Notes: generated by a model from the letters alone, not told the origin. A stretch of 33,614 bases of DNA from an uncultured Kangiella sp. (GCA_946481205.1 CAMLNB010000009.1:1-33614), one strand, 5' to 3'. Positions 9,002 through 17,015 are shown, counted from the stretch's first letter. Numbers and translations are program-made.

Positions 9002-9080
9002 CGTTTCCGCAAGCGTGTTGTCGATAAAGAGGATGAAGTGCGGTCACACATCGCATGTGGGTATGGCAACACGCGCTGCA

Positions 9081-9953
9081 TCAGGTCTGCAACAACTGGG
9101 TGTAACTTTGAATGTCTTTGCGCGATTCGGTCAACCACGGCTCAAGTTTGCGCCGGTTCAGCGCCAAGCGGTTCGCGGCCGGCATGTCGTCGATGGCCGG
9201 CACCGTGGAATTGGGCAACTCCTGCCATTTCGCCAGCACCAGCGCGACCCGCACCAAATCCACCGTCGTCGGACTTTCGTCACTGCCGTCACTGGTAATG
9301 CCTTGCGGCACCATCATGACATCGGCGGGCATGTGCCATTGCTGCAGAATCGCTTCGCCAAGCAGCGCCTGTTCGCTGCTGATCAACAGCTTGAGCAGAT
9401 CCAGTCGACCGGCAAGCTCGCGCTGCTGGGCAAACAGCGCCAGCACCGGCAGCGCGCCGATGTTGTGCATCATGCCGCCAAGCAGCGCATAACTGTCGCC
9501 GATGGCCAGTTTCTTGTTCAGCATTTCTGCATACGCGGCGGTCAGCGTTGCCCGCAGCCACGTTTTGCGCAACTCTTCGCGCAGCGGCCCGGTTTGCCGC
9601 TCTTGAAACAGTTTCGATAAACAATAGTTGTAGACAATGCCACGCACGGTTTGTTGACCGAGCCGAGTGATCGCCACTTCCAGATTGGACGGAGGCTCCA
9701 ATCCTATCCAGGCGGCGCTTGCGGCCTGCATCAGCTTGACCGTCAGCGCCGGTTCGGCCGAGAGGATTTGCGCCAGCGTGCGCATCGAGGCATTGCGATC
9801 GGCCACCGCTTCGCGCAGCCGCTTGGTGATTTCGGGCAAGCTCGGCAACTGCAGCCGTTTGAGCCGCAGATCTTCCCGCAGCTTGCTGCTCCACTGCTGT
9901 TGTTCCTGTTGCAGGGTTTTGCGGGCCGGCAGTGCCACGGTCGCGATATCCAT
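9081..9953 (-). CDS. HDOD domain protein
   Basis: 290 aa. After a short Gln-rich helix (residues 14-22) the chain carries an HDOD domain: LPSLPEITKRLREAV, then LAQILSAEPALTVKLMQAAS, the loop PPSNLEVAITRLGQQTVRGIV, and GGMMHNIGALPVLALFA, where the HD pair of true phosphohydrolases has become HN. HDOD proteins lack hydrolase activity and act in signalling or regulation, often alongside cyclic-di-GMP or chemotaxis systems. No output domain is fused here. Neighbours on the same strand are the seven-helix membrane protein (64 nt upstream) and the methyltransferase-like gene (79 nt downstream). The Shine-Dalgarno sequence is weak. Confidence 0.85.
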   Translation of the reverse strand: MDIATVALPARKTLQQEQQQWSSKLREDLRLKRLQLPSLPEITKRLREAVADRNASMRTLAQILSAEPALTVKLMQAASAAWIGLEPPSNLEVAITRLGQQTVRGIVYNYCLSKLFQERQTGPLREELRKTWLRATLTAAYAEMLNKKLAIGDSYALLGGMMHNIGALPVLALFAQQRELAGRLDLLKLLISSEQALLGEAILQQWHMPADVMMVPQGITSDGSDESPTTVDLVRVALVLAKWQELPNSTVPAIDDMPAANRLALNRRKLEPWLTESRKDIQSYTQLLQT

Positions 9954-10017
9954 CCGCTGGGATTGTCACGACAGTGTAGTCAAGCCGGCCCGAAAACCCG
10001 TCCCCTTGCTTTGCTGC

Positions 10018-10773
10018 TCAGGCCGCGGCAGCGCTGCTGCTGGCGGTATCGACCGCGGTTCCGGCAAACCGGCGCCGATAGGCCCGTTCCCACAGCACGT
10101 TGGCGGTGATGCCAATCACGGCCGGGGCAATCCACGGCAGCACGCCCCAGGCACCGTCCAGCCAGACACTGAGCACCGAGCGGGCACCGAAAACGAAGAA
10201 CGCGGTATGAAACGCAATGCCAAGACCGATGCCCTGCCCCATATGTTCATAGAACCAGGCTTTCGCTTCACGCTGCGGCGACAACAGATGGCGACGCATG
10301 CTCCACATGTTTAAGAAGCCGATCGGACTCAGCGCCAGCATCACGGCGCTGGCTTTCGATGGCAGGCCAATCGCCACCGCCAGCAGCAGCACGCTGGACG
10401 CACCGCTGAGCCAGACGCAGGCCCAGGCCAGGGGCAGGCGCAAGCCGGTCATGTTCTGCTTGTTCAGCACGACATGGCGCATGTACCAGCCGCTGATCAG
10501 CACGCTGATGCCGAGGTAGCCGAGAAACAGCAGAAAACCGAACATCGGCAGCTGGCTGACCGCGCGCCCCTGCAGTGCCGGCAGCAACAAATTGACGATG
10601 ACCGAGACCAGTGCCGACACCCCGATAATGTTCACGCACCACAGAAAACCGCGGCCGAACTGCTTGTGCAGCGGCGACCCCTTGCGACTGAAAATCGGTA
10701 CCCAAAACAGCACCAGGCCGACCGCGCCCGCCAGCACATGCACCCAGCGCAGACCGATAAGAAAGGTTTCCAT
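10018..10773 (-). CDS. seven-helix membrane protein, DUF2306-like
   Basis: 251 aa, started at the ATG at 10773, which has GGAGG 9 nt upstream; an open frame continues further upstream but is low-complexity and lacks a signal. Seven hydrophobic helices are visible, beginning with LRWVHVLAGAVGLVLFWVP. The pattern of a helix-1 His followed by LHKQFGRGF resembles DUF2306-type proteins, in which conserved His could bind heme, but this is a tentative match. Further His residues occur in WYMRHVVL, EHMGQG and GIAFHTAFF. The C-terminal tail is Ser/Ala-rich. It lies divergent from the PHO-box-controlled PstS-like gene and upstream of the HDOD gene. Function unknown. Confidence 0.6.
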   Translation of the reverse strand: METFLIGLRWVHVLAGAVGLVLFWVPIFSRKGSPLHKQFGRGFLWCVNIIGVSALVSVIVNLLLPALQGRAVSQLPMFGFLLFLGYLGISVLISGWYMRHVVLNKQNMTGLRLPLAWACVWLSGASSVLLLAVAIGLPSKASAVMLALSPIGFLNMWSMRRHLLSPQREAKAWFYEHMGQGIGLGIAFHTAFFVFGARSVLSVWLDGAWGVLPWIAPAVIGITANVLWERAYRRRFAGTAVDTASSSAAAA

Positions 10774-10972
10774 AGCAGCATTCCTCCCATTGAGTTCCCT
10801 GCTGGTGGTCATCATGGGAGTCGCCGTTTGCCGGCAACAGTGCCGGAAGTCATGGTCGGCGTAACAAGCTGCCAAGCCCGAAGCGCCGGGCCGGCATGCC
10901 TTACTCGGGATGGTGCGGTTTCCTGACCGGCAGCATTTCTGGACGGGCGCCATAAAGCCGCGGTGATATTCA

Positions 10973-11002
10973 CTGTCATAAGTGATGTCACAAAGCTGTC
11001 AT
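10973..11002 (+). promoter_or_regulatory. PHO box (PhoB-binding site)
   Basis: The 18 bases atgtcacaaagctgtcat at 10985-11002 match the PhoB consensus of two CTGTCAT-type half-sites 11 bp apart, with only the first base off. A third perfect half-site, CTGTCAT, sits at 10973-10979, 12 bp ahead of the pair. A poor -10 (TACCCT, 11013-11018) lies 10 bp after the box, the arrangement seen in PhoB-activated promoters that lack a -35. The ATG of the PstS-like gene is 50 nt downstream of the box. Confidence 0.8.
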
Positions 11003-11052
11003 CCACGGCCTCTACCCTGCGCGGGCCCGAACTCCCTAAGCCTTGCGAAATC

Positions 11053-12396
11053 ATGAACAAAATTCTGCTTGTCTGTCTCAGCACCCTGATGGTCAGCGCC
11101 GCTGGTGCCACATTGTGGCTGCGTCAGGATGCGACAGAAAAGCCGCTCAGCACCGAAACACCCGCACGCATTGCCCTGCGCATTCACGGCTCCAACACCG
11201 TCGGCGAAAAGCTGATGCCGGCGCTGGTCACCGCGTTTCTGGAGCAACAAGGCTACGCGCTGGTTCGTACCGAAGTTGGCGAACAACTGGTCGAGAAAAA
11301 AGTGGTGGCGCGCGTGCACAGCACGCGGCAACCGTTGGCGGTGGAAATCCATGCCCACGGTTCGACCACGGCATTCGATGATCTGGCCGCCAGCACTACC
11401 GATCTCGGCATGTCGTCGCGCCGGGTCAAGAGCGAAGAAGTCGAGAAGTTGAAGGCACAGTACGGCGACTTGACCGATCCCAAGCAAGAGCACGTGATTG
11501 CACTGGATGCATTGGCGATCATCACCCATCCGGAACATCCGCTGCAGCAGCTGACCATCGAGCAGATCGCCCAGATCTTCGCTGGCGACCTAAGCGACTG
11601 GTCGCAGCTGGGCCTGCCAGCCGCGCCGATCACGCTTTACGCCCGTGACGACAAATCCGGCACCTACGACACCTTCAAAGAACTGGTGCTGAAGAAATTC
11701 GACAAGAAAATCAGTGGCGATGCCCGCCGTTTTGAATCGAGCGAAGAGTTGACCGAATCGGTTCGGCAAGATCGCAACGGCATCGGCTTTGTCGGCGTTG
11801 CCTATGCCGAACGCATCAAGCTGATCGGCGTCTCGGCCGATGGCAAGAAGGCTTTCACCAAACCGGCCAAGCACAACATCGGCACCGAAGGATATGCGCT
11901 GTCGCGTCGGTTGTACGTCTATGAGCCGGCCAATCACAACAACGAATTGGCGCGCGAATTTTTAGCCTTTGCCGTGTCCGATGCCGGGCAGCGATTGGTC
12001 GAAGACATTGGCCTGATCTCGTATTACCCGACTCGCGACAAACCGCGCGTGGCGCTGCAACCGTTCCCGGCGCGTTACCAAAGCTTGGGTACGCTCGGTG
12101 AGCGGCTGAGCGTGAACTTCAAGGTCGATAACAATGCCTTGGTCGAGGACAGCAAAACCCAGCGCGATCTTGGCCGCGTTGCCAACTTCTTCCGTGATCA
12201 TCCGGAGAAACGCTTGGTACTGGCAGAGATGAGCCCGCCAAGCAACACCGGTATTCGCGGCAGCCAGCAGGCACTGCAGCAATTGGAGAACCAGCTGCAA
12301 GCCGTCAGTCTGGTGCCGTATGACAAAGTCAAAGTGGAATTCGGCCCGGACAACTTCGAAGCCATGGCCGGTCAGATCGAGATCTGGGCGCTCTGA
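11053..12396 (+). CDS. PstS-like phosphate-binding protein fused to degenerate OmpA-like domain
   Basis: 447 aa from the ATG at 11053; an in-frame extension to 10963 would run through the PHO box and is rejected. The Shine-Dalgarno sequence is poor. The N-terminal helix (residues 4-22) is a signal peptide or anchor. Residues about 38-335 form a phosphate-type periplasmic binding protein: RIHGSNTVGEKLMP (43-56), STTDLGMSSRRV (114-125) and RDDKSGTYDTF (198-208), the loops that hold phosphate in PstS. Residues about 350-447 resemble an OmpA/MotB C-terminal domain (VNFKVDNNALVEDSKTQ, then VANFFRDHPEKRLVL). The usual GHTD is replaced by LAEMSPP, and no NxxLSxxRA motif remains. It should act in the periplasm under phosphate starvation. 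No pstCAB genes are present here. A strong terminator follows, and PhoX is next. Confidence 0.85.
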   Translation: MNKILLVCLSTLMVSAAGATLWLRQDATEKPLSTETPARIALRIHGSNTVGEKLMPALVTAFLEQQGYALVRTEVGEQLVEKKVVARVHSTRQPLAVEIHAHGSTTAFDDLAASTTDLGMSSRRVKSEEVEKLKAQYGDLTDPKQEHVIALDALAIITHPEHPLQQLTIEQIAQIFAGDLSDWSQLGLPAAPITLYARDDKSGTYDTFKELVLKKFDKKISGDARRFESSEELTESVRQDRNGIGFVGVAYAERIKLIGVSADGKKAFTKPAKHNIGTEGYALSRRLYVYEPANHNNELAREFLAFAVSDAGQRLVEDIGLISYYPTRDKPRVALQPFPARYQSLGTLGERLSVNFKVDNNALVEDSKTQRDLGRVANFFRDHPEKRLVLAEMSPPSNTGIRGSQQALQQLENQLQAVSLVPYDKVKVEFGPDNFEAMAGQIEIWAL

Positions 12397-12447
12397 GTAA
12401 AAACGCGTCGCGGCAGTGCCATCGCAGGACCGCACGCGTTCGCATCA

Positions 12448-12469
12448 AGCCCGCTTCGGCGGGCTTTTT
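12448..12469 (+). terminator. rho-independent terminator after the PstS-like gene
   Basis: Stem AGCCCGC/GCGGGCT with a stable TTCG loop, followed by five T. It lies 52 nt past the stop and separates this gene from phoX transcriptionally. Confidence 0.9.
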
Positions 12470-12497
12470 CATTTTCCTGACATCAAAGCGTCGCGAG

Positions 12498-12532
12498 CTG
12501 ATCACATTTTGTTCAACTCCCCCTCCTAGCAT
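12498..12532 (+). promoter_or_regulatory. possible degenerate PHO-type direct repeat before phoX
   Basis: CTGATCA (12498-12504) and TTGTTCA (12509-12515) share 5 of 7 bases and begin 11 bp apart, the phasing of PhoB half-sites. TAGCAT (12527-12532) lies 11 bp further on as a -10 candidate. Identity to the PHO consensus itself is low, so this is a guess from spacing and from the gene it precedes. Confidence 0.25.
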
Positions 12533-12568
12533 GGGTAGCGCGTCGATCCCGACTGCCAGGAGCTCACC

Positions 12569-14785
12569 ATGGATACTGATCGTATTGATGGACCGCAGCA
12601 TGAACCGTATTCCGATCCGGATGCGGATGTCATGCCCGGTAGTAAAGACCGCCCTCAACAAGCGGAAGCTCTGGAGAGCCTGATGCAACGCAGGCTGTCG
12701 TCTCTGGTGAATGGCGAGAAGGTTTCTCGTCGTGATGTCATGCATAGTTTCGGCATTGCCGCGGCAGCGGTGCCAGTGCTGAGCCTTGCACCCAGCGCGC
12801 TGTGGTCGCCGCCCGCCGAAGCGGTGGCGCAGGCACTGCGGCCCAATGCCGATCCGACCGGTTTGGGTTTTCAGGCCATCACCGGTGGTGTGGACGATGC
12901 GGTTCGCGTGCCGGACGGTTATCAAGCCGATGTGTTGATACGCTGGGGCGATCCGCTCATCGCCGGCACGCCGGCGCTCGACGTCGGCAATCTTGCCAGC
13001 CTGCTCGAACCCGGTGCCGGTGAATTGCAAGCACGCCGCTTTGGCTACAACTGCGACTTCAATGGTTTCTTTCCACTGCCGCATCCGTTCGGCAGCAATC
13101 CGAACGCCGGTCTGCTCGCGGTCAATCACGAATACACCACTGAGGAACTGATGTTCCCGGGCTGGACCGAGACGACACCGAGTGCATTCGTGACTGCGCA
13201 TCCGGAAGCCGTGAACGTAATGAAAGCGGCACACGGCATGTCGATTGTCGAAATCCGCAACAGCCGCGATCGCTGGCGTTATCGGCCGGGCTCGTTCTAC
13301 AACCGACGCATCACCGCCGATACGCCGATGCAACTCACCGGCCCGGCCGCCGGCAATGATCTGCTGAAGACCAGCGCCGATCCGAGCGGCTTTACCGTGC
13401 TCGGCACACTGAACAACTGCGCCGGAGGTGTGACGCCCTGGGGCACCGTGCTGACCTGCGAAGAGAATTTCGATCAGTACTTCGGCAATTTCAACGCGCT
13501 GCGCAGCCGTGCCGAACAAACTGGCGATGTGGCGCTGCAGCGTTTGGTGCAGCTGCACCGCCGCATTCCGTTGCCGGGTAACCGCAGCGAACGGGCCTGG
13601 GAATTGATCGACACCCGCTTTGACATCAACTTGCACCCGACCGAACCGTTCCGCTTTGGCTGGGTCGTCGAAATCGATGTCTACGATCCGCAATCGATGC
13701 CGAGAAAACGTACCGCGCTTGGTCGCTTCAAACACGAAGGCGCGACGACGGTGATCGCCAGCAATGGCCGTGCGGTAATTTACTCCGGTGACGACGCCCG
13801 CTTTGAGTATGTGTTCAAGTTTGTCAGCCGCGATGCCGTCCAGCGTAACGCACGCGGCCAGCGCAATCCGAACAGCGAATTGCTTGATCATGGCGTGCTG
13901 TATGTCGCTCGCTTCAATGACGATGGCAGCGGCGTATGGCTGCCACTGATCTGGAGCAGCGTGCCGAACGATCCGAACAATCCGCTGAATCCCGCCAACG
14001 GTTTTCTGAGTCAGGCGGAAGTGCTGATCGATGCCCGCCGCGCTGGCGATGTGCTCGGCGCCACGCCGATGGATCGGCCGGAAGATGTCGAAGCCAATCC
14101 GGTCAGCGGTTATGTCTACGTGGCGCTGACCAACAACACTTCACGCACCGGTGGCAGCCGCGATGCGCAGGGCCGCACCGTCAACGCCGAAGCCAACGCC
14201 TCGAATCCGCGCAAACCGAATCGCCATGGCCATGTCATCGAATTGCGCGAAGACAATGACGATCACACCAGCACGGCGTTCGCCTGGGATATTTTCCTGC
14301 TCTGCGGCGATCCGGCGGCTGGCTTGCTGACCGAATTGCCGTCTTTGCCGATTGCGCAAGATCAGACCTACTTCGCCGGTTATGGCGATGCGAGCGCCAT
14401 CAGCAAACTCGGCGCGCCGGACAATTTCGGTTTCGACCGGCGCGGCAATTTGTGGATCAGCACCGATGGTCAGCGCGGCCCCGTTGGCATCAACGACGGT
14501 GTCTATGCCGTGGCCACCACCGGCAGCGAACGCGGTCGCGCCCGTCAGTTCATGAGTGCGCCGGCTGGCGCCGAGATCTGCAGTCCGGAATTCAACAGCA
14601 ATGGTGAAGCGCTGTTTGTCGGCATCCAGCATCCGGGCGAAGGTGGCACGCTGACCAATCCGGTCAGCGACTGGCCGGATCGCGGCGGCAAACCGCCGCG
14701 GCCGAGCGTGGTCGCGGTGATCAAGACCGGGCCCGGCAGCAAGGAGATTGGTGCCGGCAACGACCGCCTCGGCCGTCGCCGCTGA
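12569..14785 (+). CDS. phoX: PhoX family alkaline phosphatase (DUF839), Tat-exported
   Basis: 738 aa, with AGGAG 7 nt before the ATG. The twin-arginine signal is at residues 53-57 (SRRDV), followed by the hydrophobic stretch FGIAAAAVPVLSLAPSA; the long polar N-region before it is common in PhoX. Family landmarks follow: FGYNCDFNGFFPLP (158-171), LLAVNHEYT (182-190), and NNCAGGVTPWGTVLTCEEN (282-300), which contributes acidic and Cys residues near the metal centre. Further landmarks are RFEYVFKFVS and, near the end, PDNFGFDRRGNLWISTDGQ. PhoX enzymes use iron and calcium to release phosphate from diverse organic esters in the periplasm or outside the cell. The adjoining PHO-box-driven PstS-like gene fits a phosphate-starvation role. 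It has its own terminator. Confidence 0.93.
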   Translation: MDTDRIDGPQHEPYSDPDADVMPGSKDRPQQAEALESLMQRRLSSLVNGEKVSRRDVMHSFGIAAAAVPVLSLAPSALWSPPAEAVAQALRPNADPTGLGFQAITGGVDDAVRVPDGYQADVLIRWGDPLIAGTPALDVGNLASLLEPGAGELQARRFGYNCDFNGFFPLPHPFGSNPNAGLLAVNHEYTTEELMFPGWTETTPSAFVTAHPEAVNVMKAAHGMSIVEIRNSRDRWRYRPGSFYNRRITADTPMQLTGPAAGNDLLKTSADPSGFTVLGTLNNCAGGVTPWGTVLTCEENFDQYFGNFNALRSRAEQTGDVALQRLVQLHRRIPLPGNRSERAWELIDTRFDINLHPTEPFRFGWVVEIDVYDPQSMPRKRTALGRFKHEGATTVIASNGRAVIYSGDDARFEYVFKFVSRDAVQRNARGQRNPNSELLDHGVLYVARFNDDGSGVWLPLIWSSVPNDPNNPLNPANGFLSQAEVLIDARRAGDVLGATPMDRPEDVEANPVSGYVYVALTNNTSRTGGSRDAQGRTVNAEANASNPRKPNRHGHVIELREDNDDHTSTAFAWDIFLLCGDPAAGLLTELPSLPIAQDQTYFAGYGDASAISKLGAPDNFGFDRRGNLWISTDGQRGPVGINDGVYAVATTGSERGRARQFMSAPAGAEICSPEFNSNGEALFVGIQHPGEGGTLTNPVSDWPDRGGKPPRPSVVAVIKTGPGSKEIGAGNDRLGRRR

Positions 14786-14849
14786 ATGCTGCAGCCATCG
14801 CCGCCGGCCATGACAATCCCCATCACTGTCCCGGCATTGCGACCAAACA

Positions 14850-14875
14850 AGCCCCGCCATCGTGCGGGGCTTTTT
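14850..14875 (+). terminator. rho-independent terminator after phoX
   Basis: Eight-bp GC-rich stem AGCCCCGC/GCGGGGCT with a six-base loop, then five T, 64 nt past the phoX stop. Confidence 0.9.
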
Positions 14876-14944
14876 GCTTGTGAGCTGATCACCGAGCCGC
14901 TGGCGCTGCCGAATTTCCCGGCTTTTCTTGCGCTATATCAACTC

Positions 14945-14994
14945 TTGCCATGACCTATACGTAGAAAATCTAAATGCGATTTGTTATCATTTAC
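14945..14994 (+). promoter_or_regulatory. candidate promoter and Fur box for tonB-exbBD
   Basis: TTGCCA (14945-14950) and TCTAAA (14969-14974) are 18 nt apart. Immediately downstream, the 19 bases at 14976-14994, read on the minus strand as gtaaatgataacaaatcgc, match the Fur consensus at 12 of 19 positions by my alignment. The local AT-rich dip supports a regulatory region. The site would block transcription when iron is plentiful. Confidence 0.5.
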
Positions 14995-15029
14995 TAACCT
15001 TATCGCGCGATGTTGCCAAGGTGTCTGGA

Positions 15030-15668
15030 TTGCGCCTGTCTTCTCTTCCTGTCTGTTTGCTGACCGTCAGCCTGCTGCACGGTGGCTTGCTGGCGGCCGC
15101 CCTGCAGGCTGGCGACGTGTTGCCGGCACCGGCGCCGCAGCCAGCGCCCGAGGTCACCATCCAGCTGATCCCGCCGGCGCCGCCGGTGGTCAGCGCCCCG
15201 GTGCCCGAGCCGCTTGCCGAACCGGAACCGGTACCTGTCAGCAAACCGACGCCACAGCCGAGCCCGAAACCCCAACCGAAACCGGCCGAGCCGGATCTGT
15301 TTGCGGCGGTCAGTACCGAACCGACACCGGCCCCAGCTCCCACCGAGGCCGTTGCCGAGGCGGCACCAGTGGCAGCCCCCAGTGAACCGCAGTTCGACGC
15401 CGATTACCTGAACAACCCGGCACCGGTTTACCCGAGCCTGTCACGCAAGCGCGGCGAACAGGGCGTGGTGCTGTTGCGCGTACATGTGCTGGCCGATGGC
15501 CGCGCCGATCAACTGGAAGTGCTGGAGTCGAGCGGTTACGAACGACTCGATGACGCGGCACTGCGCGCGGTCAAGCGCTGGCAGTTTGTTCCGGCCAAAT
15601 TGGGCGATGAAGCGGTCGCCGCCTGGGTGCGGGTGCCGGTGCGTTTCGATTTGAGTACGGCGAGCTGA
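15030..15668 (+). CDS. tonB: TonB energy transducer
   Basis: 212 aa from a TTG at 15030, chosen because AAGGTG lies 8 nt upstream and the protein then begins MRLSSLPVCLL, directly entering the membrane anchor (residues about 5-26). A GTG at 15021 lacks a ribosome site, and a TTG at 14928 would put the candidate promoter and Fur box inside the gene. His17 (SLLHGG) is the helix His typical of TonB anchors. A Pro-rich periplasmic spacer with PKP/PEP repeats covers about residues 30-115. The C-terminal TonB domain starts at APVYPSLSRKRGEQGVVLLRV and includes SSGYERLDDAALRAVKRWQFVPA. It transmits proton-motive energy from ExbB-ExbD to outer-membrane receptors such as the siderophore receptor encoded 1.3 kb downstream. 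Confidence 0.9.
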   Translation: MRLSSLPVCLLTVSLLHGGLLAAALQAGDVLPAPAPQPAPEVTIQLIPPAPPVVSAPVPEPLAEPEPVPVSKPTPQPSPKPQPKPAEPDLFAAVSTEPTPAPAPTEAVAEAAPVAAPSEPQFDADYLNNPAPVYPSLSRKRGEQGVVLLRVHVLADGRADQLEVLESSGYERLDDAALRAVKRWQFVPAKLGDEAVAAWVRVPVRFDLSTAS

Positions 15669-15744
15669 GCATGGCAAACCGCTCCGCGCACGCACAGCAC
15701 GGCGACACACTCCACTGAATTTTCAAAACTGACTGAGATCTGCA

Positions 15745-16470
15745 ATGAACAATCCGTATGGCATTTCAGCGATGTTGGAAAAAGGCGACGCGGTCACCTT
15801 TGCCATCGCCATTACCCTGCTCGTGATGTCGGTCGTCAGCTGGACCGTGATGGCGGTGAAAACCGTGCAATTGATGCGGCTGCGCCGGCTGGCGCGCAGC
15901 GTCAACCACGAGTTCTGGCATGCCCACAGTTTTGACGAAGCCCTGAAAAGCATCGGCGAAACCGCCACCAGCCCGTTCCGTCTGCTGGCAGAAGAAGCCC
16001 GCAACGCGGTCGCTCACCACGCCCAGCACAGCAGCGATTTGCACGCACAATTGAATGTCAGTGATTGGCTGTCGAGCTGTTTGCGCCGCGCCATTGAAGA
16101 TGCCACCGCGCGTTTGCAAAGCGGCCTCGCCGTGTTGGCAACCATCGGTTCGACGGCACCGTTTGTTGGCTTGTTCGGCACGGTCTGGGGCATTTATCAC
16201 GCGCTGGTAGCCATCGGTGTCAGCGGCCAGGCCAGCATTGACAAAGTTGCCGGCCCGGTCGGCGAAGCGCTGATCATGACCGCGTTTGGTTTGTTCGTTG
16301 CGATCCCTGCGGTGATGGGTTTCAACGCGCTGACCCGTGGCAACAAAGCGCTGGTGATGCGCTTCGCGTCGTTCGCCCATGATCTGCACGCCTACTTCAT
16401 TACCGGTGCCCGCGTCACCGGCAAACCGACCGATCAGAGTGGTGCGCTGCGCGCCGTCGGAGGCCGCTGA
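15745..16470 (+). CDS. exbB: ExbB, MotA/TolQ/ExbB proton channel
   Basis: 241 aa, with GAGATC ahead of the ATG. Three membrane helices are expected at about residues 17-38, 128-150 and 173-197. The segment LAVLATIGSTAPFVGLFGTV, continuing as WGIYHALVAIG, is the conserved channel motif of the family, and VGEALIMTAFGLFVAIPAVM is the third helix. It forms the pentameric scaffold around ExbD that powers TonB in the inner membrane. It lies 76 nt after tonB, and its TGA overlaps the exbD ATG by one base (TGATG), indicating coupled translation. The pairing with exbD and tonB points to ExbB rather than TolQ. Confidence 0.93.
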   Translation: MNNPYGISAMLEKGDAVTFAIAITLLVMSVVSWTVMAVKTVQLMRLRRLARSVNHEFWHAHSFDEALKSIGETATSPFRLLAEEARNAVAHHAQHSSDLHAQLNVSDWLSSCLRRAIEDATARLQSGLAVLATIGSTAPFVGLFGTVWGIYHALVAIGVSGQASIDKVAGPVGEALIMTAFGLFVAIPAVMGFNALTRGNKALVMRFASFAHDLHAYFITGARVTGKPTDQSGALRAVGGR

Positions 16471-16886
16471 TGGCCTTTTCCAATGGCGATAATTTCGACG
16501 CCAGCGATGAGGTGATGGGCGAGATCAACATGACGCCGCTGGTCGACATCATGTTGGTGCTGCTGATCATCTTCATCATGGCGCTGCCGGTACTGACCCA
16601 GACGCTGCCGGTTGATCTGCCGGATGCCGACGCCCAACCGAATGAACAGGTTCCGGATCTGGTCCAGCTCGGTGTCACCGCGAGCGGCACACTGCTCTGG
16701 CAGGGCGCGTCCATCAGTGAGGCCGAGCTACCGGCCCGGCTACAAGAACTGACTCAGCAGCAGCCGCAACCGCCGCTGCAAATCCAGGCCGACCGGGCCG
16801 TTGCTTTCGAGCACGTCGCCCGCGTACTGGCCGCGGCACAGAAAGCAGGCATCAAGCAACTGGGTGTGCTGACCGAGCCGAAATAA
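16470..16886 (+). CDS. exbD: ExbD, TonB-system proton channel subunit
   Basis: 138 aa with one membrane helix (about residues 23-43) and a periplasmic domain. The helix contains MTPLVDIMLVLLIIFIM; D26 is the conserved protonated Asp that the motor depends on (equivalent to D25 of E. coli ExbD). The periplasmic part ends in RVLAAAQKAGIKQLGVLTEP, the usual family close. Translation is coupled to exbB through TGATG. The three genes tonB-exbB-exbD form one operon ending at a hairpin 8 nt past the exbD stop. Confidence 0.93.
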   Translation: MAFSNGDNFDASDEVMGEINMTPLVDIMLVLLIIFIMALPVLTQTLPVDLPDADAQPNEQVPDLVQLGVTASGTLLWQGASISEAELPARLQELTQQQPQPPLQIQADRAVAFEHVARVLAAAQKAGIKQLGVLTEPK

Positions 16887-16893
16887 GCATCAA

Positions 16894-16935
16894 AAAGGCT
16901 GGAATCGCCATTTTCTGCGTTCCGGCCTTTGTTTT
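16894..16935 (+). terminator. rho-independent terminator after exbD
   Basis: Eleven-bp stem AAAGGCTGGAA/TTCCGGCCTTT (one G-T pair) with a 15-base loop, then GTTTT. It separates the tonB operon from the receptor gene. Confidence 0.8.
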
Positions 16936-16938
16936 CTG

Positions 16939-16970
16939 TTGATCTTTTATTGCGAATCATTATCATTCGC
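16939..16970 (+). promoter_or_regulatory. promoter with overlapping Fur box for the siderophore receptor
   Basis: TTGATC (16939-16944) and TATCAT (16961-16966) are 16 nt apart. gcgaatcattatcattcgc at 16952-16970 is a near-palindrome matching the Fur consensus at 14 of 19 positions. It covers the -10, the usual place for Fur repression. The receptor ATG is 46 nt downstream. Confidence 0.75.
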
Positions 16971-17015
16971 GCGTTTATTTGATTTGGCGCAAAAGGCGCC
17001 TTTTGGGGAACCGCC

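Noticed and set aside
10963..11052. Upstream in-frame start for the PstS-like protein
   Set aside because: It would place the PHO box in the coding region and hide the signal sequence.
12329..13891. Long open frame of about 520 codons on the minus strand
   Set aside because: It lies antisense to phoX and the end of the PstS-like gene. Its Arg/His-rich translation has no recognisable domain and comes from GC-rich codon bias in the real genes.
14928..15029. Earlier TTG or GTG starts for tonB
   Set aside because: The TTG at 14928 puts the candidate promoter and Fur box inside the gene. The GTG at 15021 has no ribosome site, whereas the TTG at 15030 does.
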